NCBI RefSeq assembly: GCF_004362055.1
Contig: NZ_SNXB01000019.1
Location: 1 to 41,914, forward strand
Reading direction: 5' to 3'
DNA length: 41,914 nucleotides
Source: Flavobacterium sp. 245
Lineage (GTDB): Bacteria; Bacteroidota; Bacteroidia; Flavobacteriales; Flavobacteriaceae
This document shows positions 1 to 7,594 of the stretch, in pieces. The number at the start of each line of letters is the position of its first letter. Within the stretch, counting starts at the first letter, position 1. Both the position numbers and the translations under genes were made by a program. The notes below the pieces were generated by a model. The model made no database searches, was not told where the DNA came from, and saw only the letters and a list, made by a program, of their open reading frames with translations.

Positions 1-27
1 ACAAAATTTATTAAAGTTAAATTTTGT
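1..27. terminator. AT-rich stem-loop downstream of crtB
   Basis: A perfect 9-bp inverted repeat, ACAAAATTT (1-9) and AAATTTTGT (19-27), with a 9-nt loop. It lies 137 bp beyond the crtB stop on the minus strand, so it could end the crtI-crtB transcript, but the stem is AT-only and the window stops here. Low confidence as a terminator. Confidence 0.3.
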
Positions 28-52
28 TACCGAATTATCTAACCTTTACAAT

Positions 53-149
53 TTCGACGAAGGAGAAATCTTCGCGAGAAGCTCGACAAAGATTGCCACT
101 TTAGATTGCGGAGCTACTTGCGGTCCTTCGACTTCGCTCAGGATGACAA
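53..149. repeat. Dispersed-type intergenic repeat downstream of crtB
   Basis: This stretch is GC-richer than its surroundings and carries CGAAGGA (58-64) and its complement TCCTTCG (124-130), so the ends can pair. The right end read on the minus strand is GTCATCCTGAGCGAAGTCG, a phrase I recall from intergenic repeats of many bacterial genomes including Flavobacteriia; that is memory, not a search. No coding potential is apparent. Confidence 0.5.
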
Positions 150-163
150 AATGCTTGGTAAAT

Positions 164-1003
164 CTAAACCATTTTCAATTTATACGTCACAAAAGACTGC
201 GCTAAAAGTCCTGCTTTTGTATAATTAGAAACACGGATTCTGGTATTTCCAATTTGATGAGATGGCGTGTTTTTTAGCTTTTTGAGCAGTTTTTTATAGT
301 AAATATAAGCGGTGTAAACGCCAAATTTAGCTTCCATTGGCAGTTTTACAATTCCTTGATAAGCAACTCGGAAATCTTCTTCGATTTCTTTGATGATTTG
401 CGCTTTTGCATCTTCATTGAAATTGTTGAGATTGATTCCCGGAAAATAAGTTCGGTTTAAAATGAGATTGTCGTCTCTTAAATCTCTCAAGAAATTTACT
501 TTTTGAAAAGCAGAACCTAAACGCATGGCTTCGTGTTTTAATTGCTCGTATTTTTGTTCTTTTCCTCCAACAAAAACTTTCAGACACATTAAGCCCACAA
601 CATCGGCAGAGCCGTAGATATAATCGGCATATTCGGTTTGCGTATTGTAAGTTGATTTTATGAGGTCGAGTTTCATGCTTCGCAAAAATGCCTGAACTAA
701 ATCATCGGTAATATTGTATTCTTTAACCGTATGCTGGAAAGAATTTAAAATTGGATTCAAGCTGATGCCTAACTGCATTGCTTTGTAATATTCTTTTTCG
801 AAATCCTCGATAAGATACTCTTTTTCATAATCGTGAAATGAATCTACGATTTCGTCAGCAAAACGAACGAATCCGTAAATGCTGTAAATGGCATCACGAA
901 TACTTGGCGATAACATTTTTACTGCCAATGAAAATGAGGAACTGTAATTTTGCGTAATCAGTTTACTGCATTTGAAAGAAACGGCGTCGAATAGTGATTT
1001 CAT
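164..1003 (-). CDS. crtB: Phytoene synthase
   Basis: Condenses two geranylgeranyl diphosphates to phytoene, the committed step of C40 carotenoid synthesis. The 279-residue length fits bacterial CrtB. Both Asp-rich Mg2+/diphosphate motifs are visible, DEIVD at 50-54 and RDLRDD at 173-178, together with the family stretch YIYGSADVVGLM near 128-139. The ATG lies only three bases after the crtI stop, so it is translated from the crtI message. Dehydrosqualene or squalene synthases share the fold, but the position directly behind crtI favours CrtB. Confidence 0.95.
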   Translation of the reverse strand: MKSLFDAVSFKCSKLITQNYSSSFSLAVKMLSPSIRDAIYSIYGFVRFADEIVDSFHDYEKEYLIEDFEKEYYKAMQLGISLNPILNSFQHTVKEYNITDDLVQAFLRSMKLDLIKSTYNTQTEYADYIYGSADVVGLMCLKVFVGGKEQKYEQLKHEAMRLGSAFQKVNFLRDLRDDNLILNRTYFPGINLNNFNEDAKAQIIKEIEEDFRVAYQGIVKLPMEAKFGVYTAYIYYKKLLKKLKNTPSHQIGNTRIRVSNYTKAGLLAQSFVTYKLKMV

Positions 1004-1006
1004 TTT

Positions 1007-2473
1007 TTAAGATCTAAAAGATTTTTGAATTAACTCAGCAACCAATTTTCCCGAAATTAAAGCAGGCGGAACCCCTGGGCCAGGAACAGTTAATTGTCCT
1101 GTGAAATATAAATTACGTACTTTTTTGCTTTTTAGTTTTGGCCTTAAAAAAGCAGTCTGCAATAAAGTATTCGCCATTCCGTAAGCGTTGCCTTTATACG
1201 CATTGTAATCTGTTACGAAATCATTTTTGCAGAATGATCTCTTAAATATAATGTTGTTTTTAATTTTTTGTTGTGTAAGCTCCTCAAAACGAGAGATTAT
1301 CTTTTCGAAATATTCTTCTCGAAGTTCTTCATTATCTTCAATTCCGGGTGCAAGCGGAATTAAGAAAAATCCAGATTCCATTCCGTCTGGCGCAGCAGTG
1401 AGATCTGTTTTGGATGGAAAATTGGCATAAAATAAAGGAGATTCCGGCCATTGTGGATCATCATAAATTGCTTTTGCATGTGTATCGAAATCAACATCAA
1501 AAAATAAAGCATGATGCGAAATGTTTTCTATTTTTTTATTGAAACCAATGAAAAATAGGAGAGAAGATGGAGCGAAAATTCGATTTTCCCAATATTCATC
1601 AGAATAGGCACGATGTTCTTTTTCAAGCAAAGATTCGGTATGCTGATAATCGGCACCGCTTAAAATCAGGTCGGCTTTTATGATTTCGCCATTGATTTTA
1701 ACTCCAGTTGCAGTTTTGTTTTCAACAATTATTTTTTCAATTGGCGAATTGGTTTTAATTGTTACGCCAAGTTCTAAAGCTAATTTTTCAATGCCTCGAA
1801 TAACGTCAAACATTCCTGTTTTAGGATGCCAGGTTCCTAGGCCGAAATCGGCATAATTCATAAAATTGTAAAAGGAAGGCGTTTTGCTGGGTTTTGCTCC
1901 CAGAAATAAAACAGGAAATTCTAAGATTTGAATTAATTTTTGGTTTTTGAATTTCTTTCGAATATCATGACTCACGTTGCTCAAAAACTGATTGAGTTTT
2001 AAAGCTGTTTTTGGTGTAATAAGTTCTAATGGAGAAACTCCGGGGCGATATACAAGATCTTTAATCGCAATATCATAATTGCTTTTTGCCTGATCGATAA
2101 AGTCTTGAAGTTTATTGCCGCTTCCTTTTTCGATTTCTTCAAAAGCAGCTTTAATTTCTTCTAAATTGTCGCAAATGCTAATAAAATCATTTGTTCCAAA
2201 ATAAACCCGATAAGCAGGATTGAGTTTTATAAGCTCGTAATAATTAGAAGTTTGTTTATTAAAATCCTGAAAAAAGCGATCAAAAACATCTGGCATCCAG
2301 TACCAGCTTGGTCCCATATCAAAGGTAAAACCGTCTTTTTTAAATTGTCTCGCGCGGCCTCCAATGGTTGGATTTTTTTCATAGATAGTAACATCGTGTC
2401 CTTTTTTTGCTAGATAACACGACGCTGCTAAGGATGAAAATCCTGATCCTAATATGATAATTGTTTTTGTCAT
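1007..2473 (-). CDS. crtI: Phytoene desaturase, CrtI type
   Basis: FAD-dependent desaturase that converts phytoene stepwise to lycopene (or a less desaturated intermediate). The N-terminus holds the dinucleotide-binding fold, GSGFSSLAAS at residues 9-18, followed by YEKNPTIGGRARQ, which contains the second FAD-contact element. The C-terminus has the CrtI signature around FTGQLTVPGPGVPPALISGK. Length 488 is typical. It is the first gene after the MerR regulator, 37 bp downstream, and has its own -7 element (TATATTTG, 2482-2489) only 8 bp before the ATG. It forms one transcript with crtB. The number of desaturations cannot be read from the sequence. Confidence 0.95.
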   Translation of the reverse strand: MTKTIIILGSGFSSLAASCYLAKKGHDVTIYEKNPTIGGRARQFKKDGFTFDMGPSWYWMPDVFDRFFQDFNKQTSNYYELIKLNPAYRVYFGTNDFISICDNLEEIKAAFEEIEKGSGNKLQDFIDQAKSNYDIAIKDLVYRPGVSPLELITPKTALKLNQFLSNVSHDIRKKFKNQKLIQILEFPVLFLGAKPSKTPSFYNFMNYADFGLGTWHPKTGMFDVIRGIEKLALELGVTIKTNSPIEKIIVENKTATGVKINGEIIKADLILSGADYQHTESLLEKEHRAYSDEYWENRIFAPSSLLFFIGFNKKIENISHHALFFDVDFDTHAKAIYDDPQWPESPLFYANFPSKTDLTAAPDGMESGFFLIPLAPGIEDNEELREEYFEKIISRFEELTQQKIKNNIIFKRSFCKNDFVTDYNAYKGNAYGMANTLLQTAFLRPKLKSKKVRNLYFTGQLTVPGPGVPPALISGKLVAELIQKSFRS

Positions 2474-2489
2474 TTGTTTAACAAATATA
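2472..2489 (-). promoter_or_regulatory. crtI promoter -7 element with overlapping palindrome
   Basis: On the minus strand TATATTTG (2482-2489) matches the Bacteroidota -7 consensus TAnnTTTG. A palindrome, ATTTGTT-t-AACAAAT (472-486 of this kilobase, i.e. 2472-2486), overlaps both the -7 element and the crtI start codon. A good -33 TTG at the normal distance is not seen, which would suit an activated or repressed promoter. The palindrome is a candidate site for the neighbouring MerR protein; this is inference. Confidence 0.5.
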
Positions 2490-2510
2490 CAAAAACTTTA
2501 AACAAAATAA

Positions 2511-3410
2511 TTATATTTCTTCGATAGTTTCTTCCATTGAGTCAAAAATACGAATGCGCTCATGTAGATTTGATTGATCAATATGTTCAACCATATTGCC
2601 CATAAGCCAGATTTCGTTATTTTTCAGCAATAGTTTTTGCGCCATCGATTTTACATATTGATTAATAACAGTTCTATCAGGCTGAACAGTCATGAAAGAA
2701 ACGAAGGTTATGTTTTCGAAATGACGAGTAAGATCCTGCAGGTTTTCAATAGGCATGCTTTCGCCTAAATAAATGGTTTTGTATCCTTTTGATAAAATTT
2801 CGTATTGCAGATATAAAAGACCAATTTGATGAATTTCATTTAAAGGCAATGAAAGAACAAAAATTCGGTCTGTTTTTGTTGGTTTTAAAATTTGAAGACT
2901 TTCCGTATAAATTAGAATTTTCTGCTTGATCAAATGACTCATGAAGTGTTCATTTGCGGGTGTTATGGTTTCAGATTGCCATAACAAGCCCAATTCTTTC
3001 AACAACGGAAGAAAATGTTCTTTAAAAACTTCTTTAAAGCTTTTCTCTGAGATAAGCCAATCAAAAGTATTGAAGAATAATTCCTGATCGAAATTCATCA
3101 TCGCCATTTTAAACGAAGTGATCGCATAGTTTTGTGAATTTTTCTTCGAAATGATTTCACGTACTAACACCGGAATTTTCTCCTCAGGATAAGTCGCAAT
3201 TTTAGATATTTTATAACCGTACTGATGCAGTAAAGTTATATTCAAAAGCTTCTGTAGATTTTGTAAATTATATAGTCTGATATTGGTATCAGTTCGCATG
3301 GGTTCAAGAATGTTATATCTTTTTTCCCAAATTCGAATTGTATGCGCTTTTATGCCAGATAAGTTTTCAAGATCTTTTATGCTGAAAACTGTTTTTATAT
3401 TGTTTACCAT
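2511..3410 (-). CDS. MerR-family regulator with cobalamin-binding-like domains (CarH/LitR type)
   Basis: Three parts are visible. Residues 8-75 form a MerR winged helix (KDLENLSGIKAHTIRIWEKR). Residues 100-170 form the helical B12-cap domain with W144, then nine residues, then E154-H155, the W-x9-EH pattern of CarH that contacts adenosylcobalamin. Residues 181-299 form a Rossmann-like B12-binding domain with EIHQIG at 192-197, where H194 matches the lower axial histidine of the DxHxxG motif. The later SxL and GG elements are only partly kept (VSFM near 237-240, WLMGN). In known CarH proteins light breaks the cobalamin complex and releases repression of carotenoid genes. Position directly upstream of crtI-crtB supports that job here. 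Confidence 0.85.
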   Translation of the reverse strand: MVNNIKTVFSIKDLENLSGIKAHTIRIWEKRYNILEPMRTDTNIRLYNLQNLQKLLNITLLHQYGYKISKIATYPEEKIPVLVREIISKKNSQNYAITSFKMAMMNFDQELFFNTFDWLISEKSFKEVFKEHFLPLLKELGLLWQSETITPANEHFMSHLIKQKILIYTESLQILKPTKTDRIFVLSLPLNEIHQIGLLYLQYEILSKGYKTIYLGESMPIENLQDLTRHFENITFVSFMTVQPDRTVINQYVKSMAQKLLLKNNEIWLMGNMVEHIDQSNLHERIRIFDSMEETIEEI

Positions 3411-3428
3411 TTTTCATTGTTGAATAAA

Positions 3429-3436
3429 CAAAAATA
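3429..3436 (-). promoter_or_regulatory. -7 element of the MerR regulator gene
   Basis: TATTTTTG on the minus strand fits TAnnTTTG and sits 18 bp before the ATG of the regulator. No clear -33 TTG is seen at the usual spacing. Confidence 0.4.
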
Positions 3437-3622
3437 TAATAAAATCTGAAAAAACCTTTAAAACTTTATCAAAATGATCGATTATTGAAAGTTTGTAGTA
3501 ACATACTGATTTAAATGACTTAAAAGGAGCTCTTTTTTTTTATAGTTTTAATTTTGAATACTCAAAAACGAACTATTTAGAGTTGTTCTAAGAAGAATTG
3601 AATAAGTTATTTGATGAAAAAG

Positions 3623-3652
3623 TCGGTCTGTAGAACTATTTCTACAGACCGA
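3623..3652. terminator. Strong rho-independent terminator after the TPR gene
   Basis: A perfect 13-bp stem, TCGGTCTGTAGAA (3623-3635) and TTCTACAGACCGA (3640-3652), closes a 4-nt loop. T-runs flank both sides, so it can act in both directions. It ends the minus-strand TPR gene and separates it from the carotenoid cluster. Confidence 0.85.
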
Positions 3653-3667
3653 TTTTTACGTTTTCGT

Positions 3668-4168
3668 TTATTTGCAAAAAGTCGCTTTGTTTTTGATGGC
3701 ACTTTGACTGCCAAGTTCAATGGCTTTCGAAAAATCTTTACAGGCATTTTTCTTGTCGCCACTTTTGTTATAAGCCAAACCTCGTAAATTGTACGCGATA
3801 TAATCTTTGGGATTCAAACCAAGTGACGAAGTGCAATCGTCGATGGCTTCTTTGTAGTTCATTAATTTGTAATTTACGTTTGCTCTTCCAGTAAAAGCAT
3901 CGGCATTCATGCTGTCTAGTTCAATTGTTTTGCTAAAATCTGCTAGAGCGCCTTTTAAATCGTTTAGCTTAAGTTTGGCTACGCCACGGTTTTGGTAGGC
4001 TTCAACAAATTTTGAATTCATGCTGATAGCTTTGGTGTAATCAGCGATGGCGCCTTTTGTATTGCCCGCTTCCGCTTTTTTCATGGCTTTGTCAAAATAA
4101 GCAGTTGCAGATTGTGCCCAGGAAGAGCAAGTAATCATAATAAATGATACTAATAGTAGGTTTTTCAT
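3668..4168 (-). CDS. Secreted tetratricopeptide-repeat protein
   Basis: A 166-residue protein with an N-terminal signal peptide (hydrophobic MKNLLLVSFIMITCSSWAQS, likely cleaved after Ala-18 or close by), followed by about four TPR units. Units can be followed by their repeating pattern, for example AEAGNTKGAIADYTKAISMN, LKLNDLKGALADFSKTIELD and YKLMNYKEAIDDCTSSLGLN. TPRs are protein-interaction scaffolds, and nothing here indicates a catalytic role. The gene stands alone with its own terminator. The partner is unknown. Confidence 0.85.
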   Translation of the reverse strand: MKNLLLVSFIMITCSSWAQSATAYFDKAMKKAEAGNTKGAIADYTKAISMNSKFVEAYQNRGVAKLKLNDLKGALADFSKTIELDSMNADAFTGRANVNYKLMNYKEAIDDCTSSLGLNPKDYIAYNLRGLAYNKSGDKKNACKDFSKAIELGSQSAIKNKATFCK

Positions 4169-4264
4169 AAACTAATTTGGGATTAGTGATTAATTATTTC
4201 CAAACGAATTTAAGAAAGATTTATTTTGTCAGAGAACTTCTGGCGTAAAATAAATGTGATTTAA

Positions 4265-4822
4265 TTAAATTTTCAAATATCCTCGAAATCCTCTTGCGGC
4301 ATAATAGGATTCGGCGCCATTATGATAAAGAAAAACTCTGCCATAACGGAAATCACAAAATACGGCACCGCCCAATTTTCGAACATCATCGGGAGTTGCG
4401 ATCCAGCTGGACGTTTTGGTGTCAAAATCCCCAAGTTCTTGCAATTGTCGATATTGTTCTTCGGTTAAAAGCGCAATTCCCATTTCGTCTGCCATATCAA
4501 CAGCGCTGTTTTTAGGTTTATGTTCTTTTCTTGAATCCAATGCTTTTCGATCGTAACAAAGACTCCTGCGAGCTTTTGGACTTTCGGCTGTACAATCAAA
4601 AAATAAATATTCGTCATTATTTTTATCATAACCTACAACATCTGGTTCGCCTTCTGTTTTTTCCATTTGAAGCAATGACCAAAGTTTTTCAGGATTAGCT
4701 CTGAGTTTAGTGTCAACCTTTGACCATTCTATATTTTGATGACGCTTTGGATTTTTCTCAAAACGAACTTTCAAAATACTGATCAGCTGTTGTTGTTCTT
4801 CTTCCGAAATTTTATTTTTCAT
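4265..4822 (-). CDS. DUF4256 family protein
   Basis: A 185-residue soluble protein without signal peptide or membrane segment. It matches, from memory, the DUF4256 family, with the conserved stretches GEPDVVGYD, FFDCTAESPKARRSLCYDR and GGAVFCDFRYGRVFLYHNGAESYY. No function is established for the family. It is the last gene of the arsR-led operon, 18 bp after the AlkD-like gene, so it is probably made together with the SRPBCC, DoxX and AlkD-like proteins. Confidence 0.8.
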   Translation of the reverse strand: MKNKISEEEQQQLISILKVRFEKNPKRHQNIEWSKVDTKLRANPEKLWSLLQMEKTEGEPDVVGYDKNNDEYLFFDCTAESPKARRSLCYDRKALDSRKEHKPKNSAVDMADEMGIALLTEEQYRQLQELGDFDTKTSSWIATPDDVRKLGGAVFCDFRYGRVFLYHNGAESYYAARGFRGYLKI

Positions 4823-4840
4823 TTTACTATTTTTTAATCA

Positions 4841-5506
4841 CTATTCTTGTCGACGAACCATTTCGTTAATCCAAATTGGTGCAAAAGGAGAAGTACAGCC
4901 TTTTGATGTTGGATAATCTCTGTAAATACCAAGTTTTTCTCCAATGGCTAAAGCGCGTTGTCGATATTCTGGGAATTTAATTCCAATTTGTGCCAAAGTA
5001 CTGTTCATTGTCCATTGAACTTCTGGCGCAGCTGTTGGCATTTCATTTTCAATTCGGTCGAGTAACGCTGGCAAATCAAGAATTTCAGGATTTCGGGCAA
5101 CACATCCGCTGGTAAGGCTCCATGCGGCGCGACCGTGCATTATATCATCAGTATGCATCCAAGCTTGGCGTAAAGTTTCTCGATCGGCGTAATCTTTTAT
5201 TATATAGGAATAAAACCAATCGGCAATGTGAACGAATTTTTCCGAGGAAACCATTTTGGCTATTTGCTCGTTTGAAAGCTTTTTTGGGTCAATAATCAAT
5301 ATTGCTAAAAATCGGGCGTCGGCATTTCCAGTGTCCCAAAGTTCTAGTGCTAATTCGTGATTGATTTTTATTTTTTTTGCCAATGTTCGAATGTCTCCCA
5401 TTTTAACGCCAAACTGATTCTCAGAAGCACCACGTTTTTTATTTTGGGCAAACACTTTTTCATCTCCAAGAGATTTGAGTTGTATTAAAATATCTTTAGC
5501 TGTCAT
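4841..5506 (-). CDS. DNA alkylation repair (AlkD-like) HEAT-repeat protein
   Basis: A 221-residue all-helical protein of the AlkC/AlkD family, whose characterised members (AlkD) remove positively charged alkylated bases from DNA. The helical repeats are clear, with conserved stretches FGVKMGDIRTLAKKI (about residues 32-46), HIADWFYSYIIKDY and HGRAAWSLTSGCVARNP. I cannot assign the catalytic Trp/Asp pair of AlkD with certainty, and some subfamilies lack activity, so glycosylase function is inferred. It is the fifth gene of the arsR-led operon. Confidence 0.8.
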   Translation of the reverse strand: MTAKDILIQLKSLGDEKVFAQNKKRGASENQFGVKMGDIRTLAKKIKINHELALELWDTGNADARFLAILIIDPKKLSNEQIAKMVSSEKFVHIADWFYSYIIKDYADRETLRQAWMHTDDIMHGRAAWSLTSGCVARNPEILDLPALLDRIENEMPTAAPEVQWTMNSTLAQIGIKFPEYRQRALAIGEKLGIYRDYPTSKGCTSPFAPIWINEMVRRQE

Positions 5507-5530
5507 TTTGATTTGTATTAAAACGGCAAA

Positions 5531-6109
5531 TTAATCATTTAAACCTTTTCCGTCAAGAATGTTTTGCGTGTGTTTTTCGACTCTAGCTTCTCGTGTTTTG
5601 GCTTGTTTTGGTTGAGAAAAGTGCAATAAGTACGCTCTTTGCCTTCCTGGAGTAAGAGATTCGAAAGCTTTTTTTAATGCTGGATCTTCATTTAGTTTCT
5701 TTTGAAATTCTTCGGAAACTGGAAAATCAGAAGTTTTTTTCAACTTGACTTTTAATCCTGCTTTTTCAATTTCAATTGCCTGATAGATATACGTTTTAAG
5801 AATCGGCTTTAAATCAACAATTTCTTTAAGATTTGTAAATCGAATATGGCGTGCTGCTTGGACGTTCTCGGACTGCTGAATTAAAATTCCATCGGTATCT
5901 TTCATCAAAGCACCTTTAAAAAATAAAAAAGCGCAATATTCTTTAAAAGCATGAATTAAAACGACGTTGCTGTCTTGGTACATATAACATGGATTTCCCC
6001 ATTTCAATTCTTCGGTAAGCTGGCATTCGAGAGCAATGGTTCGCATTAGCTCTAATTCTTCCTGCCATTTTGTGGCCTTATCAAAGAAAAAGTCAACTTT
6101 CGGATTCAT
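5531..6109 (-). CDS. YdeI/DUF1801 family protein
   Basis: A 192-residue protein with an N-terminal DUF1801-like domain (about residues 15-115, including LKWGNPCYMYQDSNVVLIHAFKEY and FFKGALMKD) and a C-terminal YdeI-type Lys/Arg-rich tail with FESLTPGRQRAYLLHFSQPKQAKTR residues spread over 149-173. The tail is typical of the YdeI/OmpD-associated group. Bacillus YdeI is linked to antimicrobial peptide resistance; whether that applies here is not known. Fourth gene of the arsR-led operon, 10 bp after the DoxX gene. Confidence 0.75.
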   Translation of the reverse strand: MNPKVDFFFDKATKWQEELELMRTIALECQLTEELKWGNPCYMYQDSNVVLIHAFKEYCAFLFFKGALMKDTDGILIQQSENVQAARHIRFTNLKEIVDLKPILKTYIYQAIEIEKAGLKVKLKKTSDFPVSEEFQKKLNEDPALKKAFESLTPGRQRAYLLHFSQPKQAKTREARVEKHTQNILDGKGLND

Positions 6110-6119
6110 TTTTATAAGT

Positions 6120-6497
6120 TTAAACGTTAATTAGTTTTCGTTCAGCCGGTCTGAAATACCAAGAAATTATCGTCAATACAATCAAAAGAGCGGGACCGAA
6201 AAAATCTTTAGCATTATCGCCCGCTGCAAAATGTGAAAATATTGCACCCGACATTGCAAAGAAAAAACCGGCATAAGCCCATTCTTTTAATAATGGGAAT
6301 TTTGGGATTAGTACTGCAATTACACCTAGAAATTTCCAAACGGCTAATAAAGTTAGCAAATAAATTGGATACCCCAAATGTGACATCCTTAGCGCTTCGT
6401 CTTTTGACTGCATCAATTGTACGATTCCTGTGGAAAGCATTCCTAATGCCAGCCAAAGCGTAGCAGTCCAATAAATGATTTTGTTTCTTTTTGTCAT
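6120..6497 (-). CDS. DoxX-like membrane protein
   Basis: A 125-residue protein with four hydrophobic helices, starting near residues 8-28, 45-64, 71-89 and 98-115. The helix pattern and the stretch GYPIYLLTLLAVWKFLGVIAVL fit the DoxX-like family, small integral membrane proteins of largely unknown role often found beside SRPBCC and ArsR genes. Third gene of the operon, 6 bp after the SRPBCC gene and 10 bp before the DUF1801 gene. Confidence 0.85.
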   Translation of the reverse strand: MTKRNKIIYWTATLWLALGMLSTGIVQLMQSKDEALRMSHLGYPIYLLTLLAVWKFLGVIAVLIPKFPLLKEWAYAGFFFAMSGAIFSHFAAGDNAKDFFGPALLIVLTIISWYFRPAERKLINV

Positions 6498-6503
6498 GAT
6501 GAT

Positions 6504-6971
6504 TTATTTTAGGTTATTACAAATTTCTTGTAATCGGTTGTGTGCCATATTTAGGCCTTGTTTAAATGGCAATTGCAGCATTTGATCTCTAAGTTCGTTA
6601 GATTTATAGACGATCTGCATAGTAAGTTTGCTGCGATTATCATTTAGTTGTTCAAATTCTAAAAACTCTAATTGAGCAGTAAAAGGAGAATTTTCCATTT
6701 CAAATGTTCTGGTAATTTTTTGATTTGGAATAAAGTCATGAATTGCACCATTTGCTTTAAAAACTACATTTCCGTTTGCATCGCTTGTCTCAAATTGATA
6801 AGAGCCATGTTTTTTGCTTTCCAGTTTTAAAACTTTTGTGCCCATCCATTGCGCAACAATTTCAGCTTCTTCATACGCTTTAAAAAGCAATGCAACAGGC
6901 AGATCAAATTCTCGTGTAATGATTAGATCCTGTTTGCTTTCTTGTGCGTCTATTTTTGTTTTTAATTCCAT
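6504..6971 (-). CDS. SRPBCC (AHSA1/START-like) protein
   Basis: A 155-residue single-domain protein of the activator-of-Hsp90-homology-1-like group. The family pattern is visible: REFDLPVALLFKAYEEAEIVAQWMG near 20-44 and the C-terminal helix LPFKQGLNMAHNRLQEI. The fold forms a hydrophobic cavity for small ligands; the ligand here is unknown. The ArsR gene lies 5 bp upstream, an arrangement (arsR-SRPBCC) that is very common in bacteria. The protein is cytoplasmic. Confidence 0.85.
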   Translation of the reverse strand: MELKTKIDAQESKQDLIITREFDLPVALLFKAYEEAEIVAQWMGTKVLKLESKKHGSYQFETSDANGNVVFKANGAIHDFIPNQKITRTFEMENSPFTAQLEFLEFEQLNDNRSKLTMQIVYKSNELRDQMLQLPFKQGLNMAHNRLQEICNNLK

Positions 6972-6976
6972 AGCAG

Positions 6977-7300
6977 TTAGTTTTCGGGTTTATAGTTTTT
7001 CATAATGTCTTCGAGTTTATTGAATCTTTCATCCCACATTTGACGGAAAGGTTCTATGAAATCAGCTATTTGTTTCATTTTTTTTGCATTTATGGTGTAA
7101 TAGACCTCTCGGCCATTTTGTGTTTGCTGTAATAATTCGCATTCCGTCAAAATTTTTAAATGTTTCGAAACTGTTGGGCGAGCCGTGTCGAACTGCGACG
7201 CGATTGCACCTGCAGTCATGGAATGCGAAGTCAATAAAAGTAAAATAGCTCTTCTTGTAGGATCGGCTATTGCCTGAAATACATCTCTTCTTAAATTCAT
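6977..7300 (-). CDS. ArsR-family transcriptional repressor
   Basis: A 107-residue winged-helix repressor. The recognition helix region reads QFDTARPTVSKHLKILTECELL near 37-58, followed by the wing QNGREVYYTI. No metal-binding ELCVCDL-type cysteine motif is present, and there are almost no cysteines, so this is not a typical arsenic or heavy-metal sensor. It heads a six-gene operon. Its own promoter carries a 17-bp direct repeat (7303-7319 and 7329-7345), suggesting autoregulation. Confidence 0.9.
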   Translation of the reverse strand: MNLRRDVFQAIADPTRRAILLLLTSHSMTAGAIASQFDTARPTVSKHLKILTECELLQQTQNGREVYYTINAKKMKQIADFIEPFRQMWDERFNKLEDIMKNYKPEN

Positions 7301-7302
7301 TG

Positions 7303-7350
7303 TGAAGTTATTTGGCTACAAATTTAAATGAAGTCATTTGGCTACGCAAA
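7303..7350 (-). promoter_or_regulatory. arsR operon promoter overlaid by a direct-repeat operator
   Basis: On the minus strand TTTG (7347-7350), a 20-bp spacer and TAAATTTG (7319-7326) form a full Bacteroidota promoter 18 bp before the arsR ATG. A 17-bp direct repeat, GTAGCCAAATrACTTCA, lies at 7329-7345 (between -33 and -7) and again at 7303-7319 (over the expected start site), one mismatch apart, with a 26-bp period. Binding at these copies would block polymerase, as expected for an autoregulated ArsR repressor. Confidence 0.75.
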
Positions 7351-7594
7351 TTTTTTAACATATTTATTTTGTAATAAATTGAAAATGTGAGTGTTTTGTG
7401 AATTTAAATAAGTTTGAAGTTGCAAATTCATTGGATAAATAAAAAATATTGCTTTGGGAAAATTGTTTTTAACTGCTTTGTTTTACTTTTAATACATAAT
7501 ACAAGATTTCTAAAAGGGTTGCATCATTACTAATTACAATGCGATTTTAATTTGTATTTGCTTAAATGAATTGTGAGAACTAATAAATTTAGAT

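Noticed and set aside
2474..2510. Cobalamin riboswitch ahead of crtI
   Set aside because: The gap of 37 bp is far too short. B12 sensing, if any, would be through the regulator protein.
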